64,000 nucleotides of DNA from Candidatus Latescibacterota bacterium (GCA_022827835.1 JAJEIO010000008.1:1-64000); one strand, 5' to 3'; counted from the stretch's first letter, positions 33,494 to 43,284 are shown. A program made the numbers and translations. The notes: generated by a model not told the origin, from the letters alone.

Positions 33494-35437
33494 GTGATTT
33501 GGCGCAACGACAACTTTGGTGCCGCCGTCATCGGCATCGCGCTGGTAGCCCTTTGGCCGCGCCTGACCTATCTAGATGAGGTCAAGCAAAGCCCCTTCTT
33601 GGAGGTGCCGACAGCGGCGAGCTGGCCCTACGTCGAGGCCGCTAGGGGGGAAGGGAAGTCAGCAGTTGCCAGCCCCTTGTACCCGCTCTTTTTGCGCGGC
33701 TTCGTCGCCGTTGGCCTGGCACCTCGCTACGTCCAAGTCCTGCTAGGCGTGGCCAGTTGTGCGCTATTGGCCCTAATCGGTCGCGCGATCTGGGGACCGG
33801 CCACGGGACTCATCGCCGCTTTGTGCGCAACCCTATACGGGCCAGCCATCTATTTCACCGGCTCCTTGCTGCCCCCAGTCCTCGCGGTATTTCTGGTGCT
33901 CTCGCTGCTGGCAGCACTGTTGTGGGCCGACCAGCAGAGCGATGGGAACGCGTTTTTAGGCGTCGGGATTTTGCTAGCGCTTTGCTTGCTGGCCGCGCCG
34001 CAAGTCGTGCTTTTCGCGCCGGCCGTACTGTGGTGGCTGTGGGCAGGAGGAAAGCAGCGGGTGGGTTGGGCCTGTGCGCTGGGGACGGTTTGCGCGCTCG
34101 CACTCTGGTATTTTGGAGGGGTGGCAACGAGTGCCGGCGGCTCGCCCGACCTCCTCGTGCGCGGTGGGGAGCATTTGCCCGCGCTGGATATGTACCACGC
34201 GCGCGGCGATTCAGCCGTCCTAGCGGTCCTGTTGTGGAAATGGGGTCTCGCGTTTCCCTTCGGCTTGGTCTTGCCGCTCGCGCTGCTAGGCGTGGGTCTT
34301 GCCTTGGCGGCGCGGGAGCGGGGTGCTTTGCTCGCCCTGCTGTTTGTCGCAACCAGCGCAGTCGGAACCGCGCTCTACGGTGCCCATGCCGAGACGCGCA
34401 TGGTGCTAGTTCCCGTGCTCTTGCTCTTTGCGGTGGGCGGAGTCGGGCAACTGGCGCAGTTGTCTTGGGCGAGGCGGGGGGTAGCCGTGGCGGGTTTGGT
34501 CCTAGTCGCGGCATTAATCAATGCCAGTACGCCTACCATGGACCGAGCAGCGCAAGCCTCGCAACACCGCTATTTAGGTCGCGCCTATGCGGAGCTGGGC
34601 ATGACGGCCACGGCGATCGCCGCGTACGAACAGGCCGTGGCAGAGGGCAGCCCCGCCAAGGACGTGTATTGGGCCTTGGCGGCGCTCTACGATGCGAGCG
34701 GCAAACCCGAGCGCGCACTCGGCATCAGCCGGGCATTCGTCGCGCATTGGCCCGCCGACGAGCGCGGGCAGCGGGCACTCGGCGATCGCTACATGGCGGC
34801 AGGCCGTCCCCAACAAGCGCGCACGATCTACCAACAGCTCGTCGCAAGCGGCGGGCAGGAGGCCCTACTTGGGCGCTTGGGAGATGCACAACTGACGAGC
34901 GGCGCACTCGACGAGGCCGTGCAATCCTACGAGCGGCTGCTAACGTTGAGCCCGGATAGCAGCCGGGTGCGCTACCAATTGGCGCGCGCCTACGCTGCGG
35001 CGGGGCGGATGGAAGACGCCGAGCGAACCTATCGCCAACTCCTAGACAGCCCAGTCTATGGCGTGCAGGCGCGGATAGAAGCGGCCGCACTCTTGCGGCA
35101 CAACGGCCAACTAGCAGCCGCCGGACCGCTGCTCTCGCAAGCCCTAGCGCTAGCGCCAGACCACCGCGAGGGACTGCTTTTGCTCGGCGCAGTGCTCTTA
35201 GAGCAGGAACGGCCCAGCGAGGCTCTTACTCATTGGCTGCGTCTCGCCGAACTAGAGCCTCACAACTGGCGGGTCCAAGGCCACCTGAGCAGGGCATACA
35301 GCCAGTTGGGGCAAGACGCAGAGGCACAGGACGCAGAGGCGCGCTATCAGCGGGCAAGGCAGCGCGCCCAACTTCAGGAGAGAGTCGAGGCTGAGCAAAA
35401 GGCATTGATGAAAAAAATTCTCGGGGAAAATTTATGA
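33494..35437 (+). CDS. Integral membrane protein with C-terminal TPR repeats (PMT/TMTC-like architecture)
   Basis: 647 residues from a GTG three bases after the previous stop. The first ~345 residues hold about nine to ten hydrophobic helices in the layout of dolichyl-phosphate-mannose-type (GT-C) glycosyltransferases, with an acidic pair in the first periplasmic loop (YLDEVKQ). Residues ~350-630 are TPR repeats (YLGRAYAELGMTATAIAAYEQA; VRYQLARAYAAAGRMEDAERTYRQLL; LLLLGAVLLEQERPSEALTHWLRLAELEP). This is the architecture of TMTC-type O-mannosyltransferases. Placed among secreted-protein genes it could glycosylate or tether them (inference). It overlaps the next gene by ATGA. Confidence 0.65.
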   Translation: MIWRNDNFGAAVIGIALVALWPRLTYLDEVKQSPFLEVPTAASWPYVEAARGEGKSAVASPLYPLFLRGFVAVGLAPRYVQVLLGVASCALLALIGRAIWGPATGLIAALCATLYGPAIYFTGSLLPPVLAVFLVLSLLAALLWADQQSDGNAFLGVGILLALCLLAAPQVVLFAPAVLWWLWAGGKQRVGWACALGTVCALALWYFGGVATSAGGSPDLLVRGGEHLPALDMYHARGDSAVLAVLLWKWGLAFPFGLVLPLALLGVGLALAARERGALLALLFVATSAVGTALYGAHAETRMVLVPVLLLFAVGGVGQLAQLSWARRGVAVAGLVLVAALINASTPTMDRAAQASQHRYLGRAYAELGMTATAIAAYEQAVAEGSPAKDVYWALAALYDASGKPERALGISRAFVAHWPADERGQRALGDRYMAAGRPQQARTIYQQLVASGGQEALLGRLGDAQLTSGALDEAVQSYERLLTLSPDSSRVRYQLARAYAAAGRMEDAERTYRQLLDSPVYGVQARIEAAALLRHNGQLAAAGPLLSQALALAPDHREGLLLLGAVLLEQERPSEALTHWLRLAELEPHNWRVQGHLSRAYSQLGQDAEAQDAEARYQRARQRAQLQERVEAEQKALMKKILGENL

Positions 35438-37500
35438 AGCACTTGCTTCTCATAGGTGCGATAGTGCTTTTGCACAGCAGCGATGCACAAGGGCGTCAAG
35501 TATTGCTCGTCGGCCAAGACGGTCAGATTAGCTGGGAGGGGGACGTGGAGGCTGGAGTTGCGGTGCAAACCATTGAGCCGGAGTACCGCTCCACGTTGGA
35601 TCCCAACATCACCGAAATCGGCGTCGCGCCGGTCAATCTCGTCGATTTTTCCAGCGCGGATTTTCCCGGCAGCATCCTCCCCCGCCGCGTGCAAGAAGGC
35701 CAAAACCTCGCCGCTGAAATCGCCGAGCGCGGCGGCAGCATCCGCGCCCCGACCGTGTTCGACCTCGCCGAGTCCCAGCTCCAAAACATCCTCGCGCAGA
35801 TCGTGTCGCCCGACCCCAGTGGCGGGGCCTTCGAGCGCAAGGGACGGGACGTGTTGGGGACCTTGCTCGTGCTCGATTTGGGCGCGCGCTTTGGCGTCAA
35901 CCAAATTCGCTTCTTCCCACGCAATACAGTCTTTCCGTCGCCATCGACGCCCTTTCAAGAGGATTTTCTCAAAAACTTCGAGTTGCAAGTAAACGACGGC
36001 CAAGTGCTGACCGAGGCCGGCAACCCTATCTGGGAGACCTTTGCGGTGCGCACCAACAACACCGATCCGGTCGCCACCATCGAAATAGACCCGCCGCGCT
36101 TTTTGCGCTTCATCCGCCTGCGCGCCACCTCGTCCATCCCCTTTGAGGTGGAGAAATTCCAGGTTTTCGGCGAGGGCTTCTTCCCCACCGTGCAGTACGT
36201 TTCGCCGCTCATCGACATGGGCACCCCGGCCAATTGGGGACGCTTGCGCTGGCTGGAGGAGACCGTTGGGCAGGCGAACGCCGTGCAGATGAACATCCGC
36301 ACCCGCAGCGGCAACGACACGTCGCCCTTCGCCTATACGCGCAAGCGAGTGGGGCGTCAAGACGCCGAAGAAATCGCGTTCTCCGTCGATAATCCCGACC
36401 AGCCGCTCCTGCGCGACGAGTACCTCGACCTGCCGGCCAAGGGAGGCCCCGCCGATGTGTGGGAACGCGGCCCCGTGCGCGACGACTTGGCCAATTGGAG
36501 TCCGTGGACCTCGCCCTACGATCCGGTCGCCGGTACCAGCAGCGAGGGCGCATTGGTCCTCTCGCCCGGGCCGCGCCGCTACTTCCAGTTCCGGGTTGAC
36601 TTTCAGTCCGACGACCTAGAATCGGCCAAAATCCTGCGGCAGTTTTCCTTTGACTTCACGACGCCGCCATTGGCCGATGTCCTCGTCGGCGAGATCTTCC
36701 CGCGCGAGGTACCCGCGGCCGCCGACATTCCCTTTGTCTATGCCGTGCGCGCCGAGATGGAAAGCGGAGATCTGCAGGGCTTCGACAGCTTTGAACTAGT
36801 CACCGGCAGCCGCATAGATCGCATCGAGCGCATTGAAATCATCGACGCGCAGGGCGAATTCCTCCTAGAACACAACTTTGCAGTGCAAGACGCGGTCGCC
36901 GACGAAGGCGATGTGGCCATTACCGCGATCTCGGAGCGCAACTTTGCGGTGCGCTTTCCGCGAGTGGCCGCGCACAACACCGTGTTGAAGATCCACTTTG
37001 TCAGCCGTATCCTCTCATATAGCACGGCCTTTGAGGGCCGGGGATTGCTGCTGGAAGAAGATGCCTTTCAGAGCGTCCAAGCTGGCGACGCTGCCGCGCT
37101 AGACGAAGGCGACATCTCGTTTAAATCGGACACTACCGTCTTGAGCCCGGCCGTCAACAGCGGCAGCCTAGTGGGCAGCTTTGACCTCACCGCGTCCGTT
37201 ATCACGCCCAATGGCGACGGGATCAACGACGTCTTGGATATGGAATGCGAGGTCCTCGCAGTCGATGGCGGGCAGATTGCGGTCAATATATACGACCTAG
37301 GGGGACGCCAAGTGCGCCGCCTCTTCGACATCGAGGGTCAAAGCGGCGTTTACAGTTCGGAAGACCTGCCCCAACTTCGATGGGACGGGACCGACGATCA
37401 GGGTGAGAGCGTGGCCCCTGGCCTCTATCTAGTCCAACTCAACGTCAAGGGCGATGCGCGCGCTAGCGCCAGCACGCGCACCGTCGGCGTAGCGTACTAG
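35434..37500 (+). CDS. Secreted discoidin-like surface protein with FlgD/CHU-like C-terminal domain (2)
   Basis: 688 residues, signal peptide ending SSDA. A discoidin-like module lies at about 145-245 (LLVLDLGARFGVNQIRFFPRN ... FLRFIRLRATSSIPFEVEKFQVFGEGFF). A middle region contains the shared block NWSPWTSPYDP ... LSPGPRRYFQFRV. The C-terminal FlgD-like domain reads SVITPNGDGINDVLD, NIYDLGGRQVRRLFD, LRWDGTDDQGESVAPGLYLVQL and ends TVGVAY. It lacks the second N-terminal module of the 1023-residue relative, and its start overlaps the upstream stop by four bases. Confidence 0.75.
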   Translation: MKHLLLIGAIVLLHSSDAQGRQVLLVGQDGQISWEGDVEAGVAVQTIEPEYRSTLDPNITEIGVAPVNLVDFSSADFPGSILPRRVQEGQNLAAEIAERGGSIRAPTVFDLAESQLQNILAQIVSPDPSGGAFERKGRDVLGTLLVLDLGARFGVNQIRFFPRNTVFPSPSTPFQEDFLKNFELQVNDGQVLTEAGNPIWETFAVRTNNTDPVATIEIDPPRFLRFIRLRATSSIPFEVEKFQVFGEGFFPTVQYVSPLIDMGTPANWGRLRWLEETVGQANAVQMNIRTRSGNDTSPFAYTRKRVGRQDAEEIAFSVDNPDQPLLRDEYLDLPAKGGPADVWERGPVRDDLANWSPWTSPYDPVAGTSSEGALVLSPGPRRYFQFRVDFQSDDLESAKILRQFSFDFTTPPLADVLVGEIFPREVPAAADIPFVYAVRAEMESGDLQGFDSFELVTGSRIDRIERIEIIDAQGEFLLEHNFAVQDAVADEGDVAITAISERNFAVRFPRVAAHNTVLKIHFVSRILSYSTAFEGRGLLLEEDAFQSVQAGDAAALDEGDISFKSDTTVLSPAVNSGSLVGSFDLTASVITPNGDGINDVLDMECEVLAVDGGQIAVNIYDLGGRQVRRLFDIEGQSGVYSSEDLPQLRWDGTDDQGESVAPGLYLVQLNVKGDARASASTRTVGVAY

Positions 37501-37545
37501 CCCACCACCCAACCGCGTGGGAGGGTTAAAAAAGGAATGAGAGTC

Positions 37546-39567
37546 ATGCTAGGGCGAAATTTATTGTGGAGTTTAAGTATCGCGGCTTGGTGTACCAGCG
37601 CGGCGTGGGGGCGGGCCGAGTTTCACATCGGCGGGCCGACAGGTGTTCCTTGGCAGGGGCTGATCACCGACGAGCAGACCGAATACGCCATCGTCGATGC
37701 CCAAGGCGCGGCCTTGGGCACGCTGCCCATTGCCATCGGCGTAGAGGAAGCGGGCGTCGATACCATGATCGCCTACGACGACAACGCCATTCAGCCAATA
37801 TGGGTCGATCCGTCGGTCAACCTCGCGCTAGACGTGAACTTGACCCCGCGCGGCGGCAACCTCTACACCAGCGTCTCCACCGGCTATACCCGCGAGGCCG
37901 CCAAAGAAGTGCAGGTGATGATCGACGGCGACCCGGAAACGGCGACCTTGCGCCAAGTCGATATCTCGCCGCGTTTGGCCGGCCTCAATATCGGCTACGT
38001 GAAAAACACCGTCGTCAACCTAGGAGCCGAGATGCCGGTCAACCGCATCCGCTTCTATCCGCGCCCAGGCTTTGAGGAAAACTACTTGGCTTGGTACGAA
38101 ATCGGCGTAGCCGACAACACTGCGCCTTTTATGGCTTCGCCCCAGGAGCGCGCGCCGGGCAAGCGCTGGTACCGAGACATCAGCCGCTCGCTCACTTCGA
38201 CCAACGACCCGGAACTAGACATCCTAGAGCGCAACGTTGAAAACCTCGACCAAGTCGTAGATTTGCGCTTTCCCACGCGCGACTTGCGCTGGGTCGCCAT
38301 TCGCCCGATCAACCCCGAGCGCACCTGGGAGATCGCCGAAATGGAAGTGTACGGCGAGGGTTTCGTCACCAAGACTTCCTATCGCACCGGCGTGTTGGAC
38401 TTCGGTCGCCCGGTGGCCTGGAGCAAAATTCGTTGGCAGGGCGAGGTGCCCGAGGGTACTCGCCTCGTGTTGCGCACGCGCACCGGCACCACGCCACAGC
38501 CCGATCTGTTCTGGAAAATCGGCAGCACCGGCAGTTTTGAGCGGGTGTCCAAAGACGAGTACACCACGACCTACCAAGTAGGCCGGTTCAGCCATATCCA
38601 AGCGACGTACGATGTAGAAAACTGGAGCTTCTGGTCAACGCCCTACGACTTTGCGGCCGGGCTACGCGACCCAGAGGTAACGGACTGGGAGGACGGAACG
38701 CCCCTGCTCTCGCCCGGACCCAGCCAGTACTTGCAACTAGAAGTGGTCATGTTTTCCGACGGAGATAAAGCGCCGCGCATAGACGAGATGTCCTTGCTGT
38801 TTGCCGAAGACCCCGCGGCCCAAAGCGTAATCGCCGAGATCTGGCCGGTTGAGACTGAAAACTTTGAGCCACAGACCTTCACCTATGTGGTGCGACCCGT
38901 ACTCGCGGACGGCGACCGGGGCTTCGACCGACTGGAGATCTTCACCCAAGTCCCAGCCGAAGCCGTGCATTCAGTCGCGATCGATGGCCGGGAAATTATC
39001 GACGACTTCCCGCCAAAGATAGAAGAAGATCGGATCGTCATCAGCTTTGAGCCGTTTGTCGCGCCGCGCGACAACGAGCGCCGCATCGAGGTGGTCTTCG
39101 ACGCCAAGGTGCTGCGCTTTGGCGCGGAATTCACCGGTTGGGTGTACGACAGCACCGAGCCCGAACTCAAACAGCAAGTCCGGCCCGGCAACTCGACCTT
39201 CCGCTTTGCCGGCGACGTCCTCTCGGTGCGCACACCCGTCGGCGGCGAACTGGTGCGAAAAGTCACCGCGCATCCCGCGACGCTGACGCCCAATGGCGAC
39301 GGGATCAATGATCAGACCATGATCTCGTACGATCTGCGCAACATCGGTGTGCCGCGCCAGATCGCTCTGCGGATTTTCGACCTGTCGGGCCGACTGGTGC
39401 GCGAGGTGATCTCCACCCCCGCGGTCAGCGGCAGCTTTGCCGCGGTTTGGGATGGCCGTCGCACCGAGGGAGACTTAGTCGCCCCGGGCGTGTACCTCTA
39501 CCAAGTCGATCTAACTACTGACAAGGGCCTCTCCGCAGCCGCGGGCACCGTAGCCGTGGCCTACTGA
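37546..39567 (+). CDS. Secreted discoidin-like surface protein with FlgD/CHU-like C-terminal domain (3)
   Basis: 673 residues from the ATG at 37546. Another ATG at 37537 sits too close to AAAAGGA to be the likely start. Signal peptide ends AAWG. Discoidin-like region about 120-270 (VMIDGDPETATLRQVDISPR, TVVNLGAEMPVNRIRFYPRPGF, MEVYGEGFVTK). It shares NWSFWSTPYDFAAG ... LLSPGPSQYLQLEV with the gene before it, and the C-terminal FlgD-like module (PATLTPNGDGINDQTM, RIFDLSGRLVREV, AVWDGRRTEGDLVAPGVYLYQVDL), ending VAVAY. It is clearly a paralogue of the 688-residue protein. Confidence 0.75.
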   Translation: MLGRNLLWSLSIAAWCTSAAWGRAEFHIGGPTGVPWQGLITDEQTEYAIVDAQGAALGTLPIAIGVEEAGVDTMIAYDDNAIQPIWVDPSVNLALDVNLTPRGGNLYTSVSTGYTREAAKEVQVMIDGDPETATLRQVDISPRLAGLNIGYVKNTVVNLGAEMPVNRIRFYPRPGFEENYLAWYEIGVADNTAPFMASPQERAPGKRWYRDISRSLTSTNDPELDILERNVENLDQVVDLRFPTRDLRWVAIRPINPERTWEIAEMEVYGEGFVTKTSYRTGVLDFGRPVAWSKIRWQGEVPEGTRLVLRTRTGTTPQPDLFWKIGSTGSFERVSKDEYTTTYQVGRFSHIQATYDVENWSFWSTPYDFAAGLRDPEVTDWEDGTPLLSPGPSQYLQLEVVMFSDGDKAPRIDEMSLLFAEDPAAQSVIAEIWPVETENFEPQTFTYVVRPVLADGDRGFDRLEIFTQVPAEAVHSVAIDGREIIDDFPPKIEEDRIVISFEPFVAPRDNERRIEVVFDAKVLRFGAEFTGWVYDSTEPELKQQVRPGNSTFRFAGDVLSVRTPVGGELVRKVTAHPATLTPNGDGINDQTMISYDLRNIGVPRQIALRIFDLSGRLVREVISTPAVSGSFAAVWDGRRTEGDLVAPGVYLYQVDLTTDKGLSAAAGTVAVAY

Positions 39568-39574
39568 GCGAGCA

Positions 39575-42187
39575 ATGGCAGAAACTGTAAAATATATCTG
39601 CAAAGTCGCCCTGCTTTTGTGGGCCATCAGCGGCGGCTCGGCTGCGGCGCAAATCGGGCTGCAATCGCTGGCTTCCCCAGGCGCGGAAGCCCTCGATCCA
39701 GCGATGCGCCGCTGGTATGTACCCCAAGAGTTGGTCGCCGAACACCACTGGCGCCAGTGGAGCACCACCAACTACGCGCGAGAGCCCTATCAGCGGTATG
39801 TCAGTACCAGCATCGAAGGGGATTACTTCTACGATGCCTTTGGCAACTTCCTCAATCAGGGCTGGCTGATATACAACGTATCTCAATCCAACCCCGAGGA
39901 ATTCGGCACCGTACTGTTTGAGGCCCAGCGCTTCCGCAACTGGTTTTCCGAGGTCGCCGTGGCCTCCGAGCAAAAAGGGCAATACGCGTACGCACTGACC
40001 ATCAGCAGCGACCTGCGCACCACCCTGACGCCCATGGTCCTATCCAAACCGCGCCTCGACGGCATACAGTTTGACTTTGCCATGGACAAGTACCGGGGCA
40101 CGTTTCTCTACGCGCAGGCCAGTGCCCCGCGCGGCATCACCAATCAAGAGCTGCGCCGCACCAATTCCACCACCCTGATCGGGGGGCGCTTTGAGGTGCA
40201 AATCGGCGATTTCGTCGAACTCGGCGTCCACACGGCCAACGCCCACCAAGCCAATTCGCTTTCGGAAGAAGCCCTGTTGAGCAATTGGGTAACCGGGTCG
40301 CTGACCCAAGGCCAGAACCGGACCATCTCCCGCATCGAAATCGCCCTGCGCGACGACTCGCCCGACGATGGCGTGGGTGGCGCAGCGTATTTTCCGGCTG
40401 GCTCGGACATCTTCATCACCTATCGGGATGGCCGCGTAGATTCGGGCCGCGAGATCCGCTTTGAACCGGTGGTGGAAGGCGGCGCGCCCAGACCGGGCTA
40501 TATCGAGGCCAACGGCAACGATGAAATCCGCCTACTCTACGACTTCGACAGCGCCAGCTTCATCAACCGAGCCGCGGCCGACAAAACCGAAATCGTCAAA
40601 GTGGAGTTCCGGCTAGTAGTAGCCAACGACTATCAGGTCTGGATGACCTCGGACCAGCAGACCAGCGGTGGCGAGCCCGTGTTCTTGCTGATGACCCAAG
40701 CACCGGGCAACATCCAAGACTTGTCTAACTTGCGCGTCATCAGCTTTGAGGCCGGGCTGCCGACGGCAACCCACATCCTCGGCGGTACCGTGACGGCCAC
40801 CGACGTGATGGGCTTCGACCTGTACGGCGAGTACGATCTCAACTGGAACTACCGCAAATATCCCAACATCCTCGTCGAAGAACACCACACCGCATCCGGC
40901 ATTGTCGGCGCGCGCAGCGCACCAGCCTATATGCTCAATCTGTCGCGTCAGTGGTCCCGCTTCTTTATCTACGGCGAAGCCTATCAGATGCACCCGCGCT
41001 ACAACACCCAGACTTTCGTCACCCGCGACGACGGCAGCATCGACTACCAAAACGATCGCAGCCTCATGGATCTGGTGGAAGACAACGACGATCAAGACCG
41101 AGTGCCAGACAGCTTCCGCGCCGACTGGGCCTTCCCCGACCGCCAAGTCTTTCCGGGCTGGGATCAAAACAGCGACTTCGTGCCCGACATCAACCAAAAC
41201 GACAGCCGAGTGCGCACCAACTCGATCCCGGACTACGAAGAGCCTTTCCTGCGCTTTGCAGTAGATCGGCCCGAATTTCTCTTCGGCGTTGACATGAACA
41301 ACAACTTCTGGACCGACCAATACGAAAATGACCAAGAGCCGGATTACCCCTACAAGCGCGACCACCAAGGCTACAACGCGTACGTCGGCACCTACTTAGC
41401 TCCGCAGCTAAAGATCATCGCCGGCCTCCTGCGCGAGGATCGCATCTCTTCCAACCAGAAAAACCACAGCGCGTACGCCCTCCTGCGATTCGACCGGAGC
41501 TGGGCGCGCTACGGCGATGTGCGCTTCTTCGGCATGACCAAGCGCGTGGAGGACGACATCGCCGACCCGCTCTTGCAATGGGCACCCGACAACACGCTGC
41601 GCCTCGGCACGCTGACCGAGATCGACGATCCGCTGCTGGCCCGCGACACTTGGATCAACCAACTCTTCCTCGGCCACAAGGTGCGCGCCTTTTCGCTGAA
41701 CTTACAAAGCAAGGTCAACTATGTGGTCTTTCACCAACTCATGGACGCCGAGCGCCGACAACGCTGGGGCTTGGCCGAGACGGATTTCTTCTTCGGGATG
41801 ATCAACAAGGCCCACTACCGCCATGCGTTTGGCCCTCTCTATCTAGAGCCGCGCTGGAAGAGCGAGTTTATCAAGCAGAGCCGCGACCTATTCACGGACG
41901 AGCGCCGAACGACCCTAGCCGAACTCTTCTCGCTGTTGGCGGGCACCGATGTCTTAGAGATCACCAAGCTACAAGCGGGTCTAGAGTATCTGATCTTCGA
42001 CGATTTCAACACAGATGCCAACGATTTTACGGCACTGACTTGGGGCGTTCAGTTCAAAAACGAATCGGCCTATCAAGGCTACAAGCTCCAGACCGTGCTC
42101 GGGCTGGTGCTAGAGCGCAAGAATTTCAAGGACGCCCCATCGCGCACCGAGACCCAATCTTTCATCGCCATTTACGCGGGGATTTAA
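39575..42187 (+). CDS. Large secreted/outer-membrane protein with Asp/Asn-rich repeats (2)
   Basis: 870 residues, paralogue of the protein encoded at 30824 along its whole length: RRWYVPQELVAEHHWRQW, GFDLYGEYDLNWNYRKYPNI and LLQWAPDNTLR are shared with small changes. Signal peptide ends SAAA. The Asp/Asn-rich block recurs at about residues 500-590 (VEDNDDQDRVPD, DQNSDFVPDINQND, DMNNNFWTDQYEND). It ends FIAIYAGI. It follows the third discoidin-like gene by seven bases, mirroring the order of the first discoidin/large-protein pair. A promoter for the next gene begins three bases after its stop. Confidence 0.65.
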   Translation: MAETVKYICKVALLLWAISGGSAAAQIGLQSLASPGAEALDPAMRRWYVPQELVAEHHWRQWSTTNYAREPYQRYVSTSIEGDYFYDAFGNFLNQGWLIYNVSQSNPEEFGTVLFEAQRFRNWFSEVAVASEQKGQYAYALTISSDLRTTLTPMVLSKPRLDGIQFDFAMDKYRGTFLYAQASAPRGITNQELRRTNSTTLIGGRFEVQIGDFVELGVHTANAHQANSLSEEALLSNWVTGSLTQGQNRTISRIEIALRDDSPDDGVGGAAYFPAGSDIFITYRDGRVDSGREIRFEPVVEGGAPRPGYIEANGNDEIRLLYDFDSASFINRAAADKTEIVKVEFRLVVANDYQVWMTSDQQTSGGEPVFLLMTQAPGNIQDLSNLRVISFEAGLPTATHILGGTVTATDVMGFDLYGEYDLNWNYRKYPNILVEEHHTASGIVGARSAPAYMLNLSRQWSRFFIYGEAYQMHPRYNTQTFVTRDDGSIDYQNDRSLMDLVEDNDDQDRVPDSFRADWAFPDRQVFPGWDQNSDFVPDINQNDSRVRTNSIPDYEEPFLRFAVDRPEFLFGVDMNNNFWTDQYENDQEPDYPYKRDHQGYNAYVGTYLAPQLKIIAGLLREDRISSNQKNHSAYALLRFDRSWARYGDVRFFGMTKRVEDDIADPLLQWAPDNTLRLGTLTEIDDPLLARDTWINQLFLGHKVRAFSLNLQSKVNYVVFHQLMDAERRQRWGLAETDFFFGMINKAHYRHAFGPLYLEPRWKSEFIKQSRDLFTDERRTTLAELFSLLAGTDVLEITKLQAGLEYLIFDDFNTDANDFTALTWGVQFKNESAYQGYKLQTVLGLVLERKNFKDAPSRTETQSFIAIYAGI

Positions 42188-42190
42188 GCC

Positions 42191-42220
42191 TTGACGTACG
42201 CTTTTGTGGGCTTGTATATT
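42191..42220 (+). promoter_or_regulatory. Promoter of the first CBM9/DOMON-like gene
   Basis: TTGACG at 42191-42196 and TATATT at 42215-42220, 18 bases apart, three bases after the preceding stop codon. The arrangement is preserved in the duplicated copy at 43386-43415. It leaves an ~85-base leader with GGAGGT before the ATG at 42311. Confidence 0.7.
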
Positions 42221-42310
42221 GAGCGTTCGCACGTTGCGGAACCGAGAAGACAACCGAGTTACCGCACCTTCTCTCTTCTTTAACCCTTATTTCGTGGAGG
42301 TAGCTTCACC

Positions 42311-43204
42311 ATGAAAAAGTTCCTCACCACTGCCTTAGCCTCGCTGGGCCTTGTGGTTGCCGCCCAAGCCCATGACCCGCCGGGCGGTCTGTTGGTTGCC
42401 GTGAATTTCCCCGATGCCAACGTGCCCGTCATTGACGGCAACGCCGGCGAGTGGGCTCCCGTGCCCCTCGACCAGTACGGGATTTTCAGCGAGACCTTGT
42501 ATTCGATCCACGGCTTTGCCGGCGAAAACGTCGAGCAAGGCGGGCTGGACGCCAGTTCGATGCAGATCCGCCACATCGTCGGCTGGAACGACGCGACCAA
42601 CAACGTGTACATCACCAGCCGCGTCTTTGACGACATTCACATCACTCAGCGTCAAGACCCGGGCAAATTCTTCTGGGATGACAGCGTCGAATACGAGCTC
42701 AACGCTGCCCACCAAGCCCGCGACGACCTGAATCCCGGCGACGATGCGACCAGCTTCAGCTACAAGTTCGCCTTCCCGGTCTATCAGGAGACCTTTGAGT
42801 GGTATCGTCCAATCCTCAACCTGCCGTGGATGACTAGCGGCTCGCAGTGGATCGAGATCGCTCACAGCTTCACGGGCGACGAGTTCGGCGAAAGCACGTA
42901 CGACTACGAGCTCCGCATCCTGCCGATCGAGCGGATGCCGCGCTCGGATGAGGCCACCGAGGACCAAGTTGAGGTCCACGACCTGACCGAGGGTGGGGTC
43001 ATTCACATCACCCTCACGGTCAACGACGTCGATGGCGGCGAAGGCGATGGCGACAACCGCATCGGCATGTGGAGCACCAATCCCACTTCGTGCTGCCACG
43101 CCGCCCAAGACTTGCTCTTGACCCCGATGGATCCCAACATCGACTGGGGCGCGGCGACATCCGTTGATGCCAGTAGCTGGGGCCGGATCAAGTCCCAGTT
43201 CTAG
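42311..43204 (+). CDS. Secreted CBM9/DOMON-like protein A
   Basis: 297 residues. Signal peptide MKKFLTTALASLGLVVAAQA. The mature protein begins near a typical CBM9/DOMON opening, VIDGNAGEWAPVPLDQYGI, then IVGWNDATNNVYITSRVFDD and WDDSVEYELNA, which are hallmarks of the family-9 carbohydrate-binding fold. A double cysteine lies near the end (SCCHAAQDLLL). It is followed by a strong terminator. Such proteins bind sugars or haem outside the cell; a glycan role fits the downstream sugar importer (inference). A paralogue of equal length follows. Confidence 0.75.
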   Translation: MKKFLTTALASLGLVVAAQAHDPPGGLLVAVNFPDANVPVIDGNAGEWAPVPLDQYGIFSETLYSIHGFAGENVEQGGLDASSMQIRHIVGWNDATNNVYITSRVFDDIHITQRQDPGKFFWDDSVEYELNAAHQARDDLNPGDDATSFSYKFAFPVYQETFEWYRPILNLPWMTSGSQWIEIAHSFTGDEFGESTYDYELRILPIERMPRSDEATEDQVEVHDLTEGGVIHITLTVNDVDGGEGDGDNRIGMWSTNPTSCCHAAQDLLLTPMDPNIDWGAATSVDASSWGRIKSQF

Positions 43205-43231
43205 GCAATTTCATCTCAATCGCAGTACCAT

Positions 43232-43274
43232 TTCGGGCAGGTCTCGCCTCAGTGCGGGGCCTGCCCGAATTTTT
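43232..43274 (+). terminator. Rho-independent terminator after CBM9/DOMON-like gene A
   Basis: TTCGGGCAGG (43232-43241) pairs with CCTGCCCGAA (43260-43269), followed directly by TTTTT. The loop is 18 bases. Confidence 0.8.
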
Positions 43275-43284
43275 AGGAAGCTAT

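Noticed and set aside
27735..39567. Type IX secretion sorting domains on the discoidin-like proteins
   Set aside because: The C-terminal modules look like FlgD-Ig/CHU modules but lack the G-x-x-V-K-type pattern and no por genes are present, so I do not claim T9SS.
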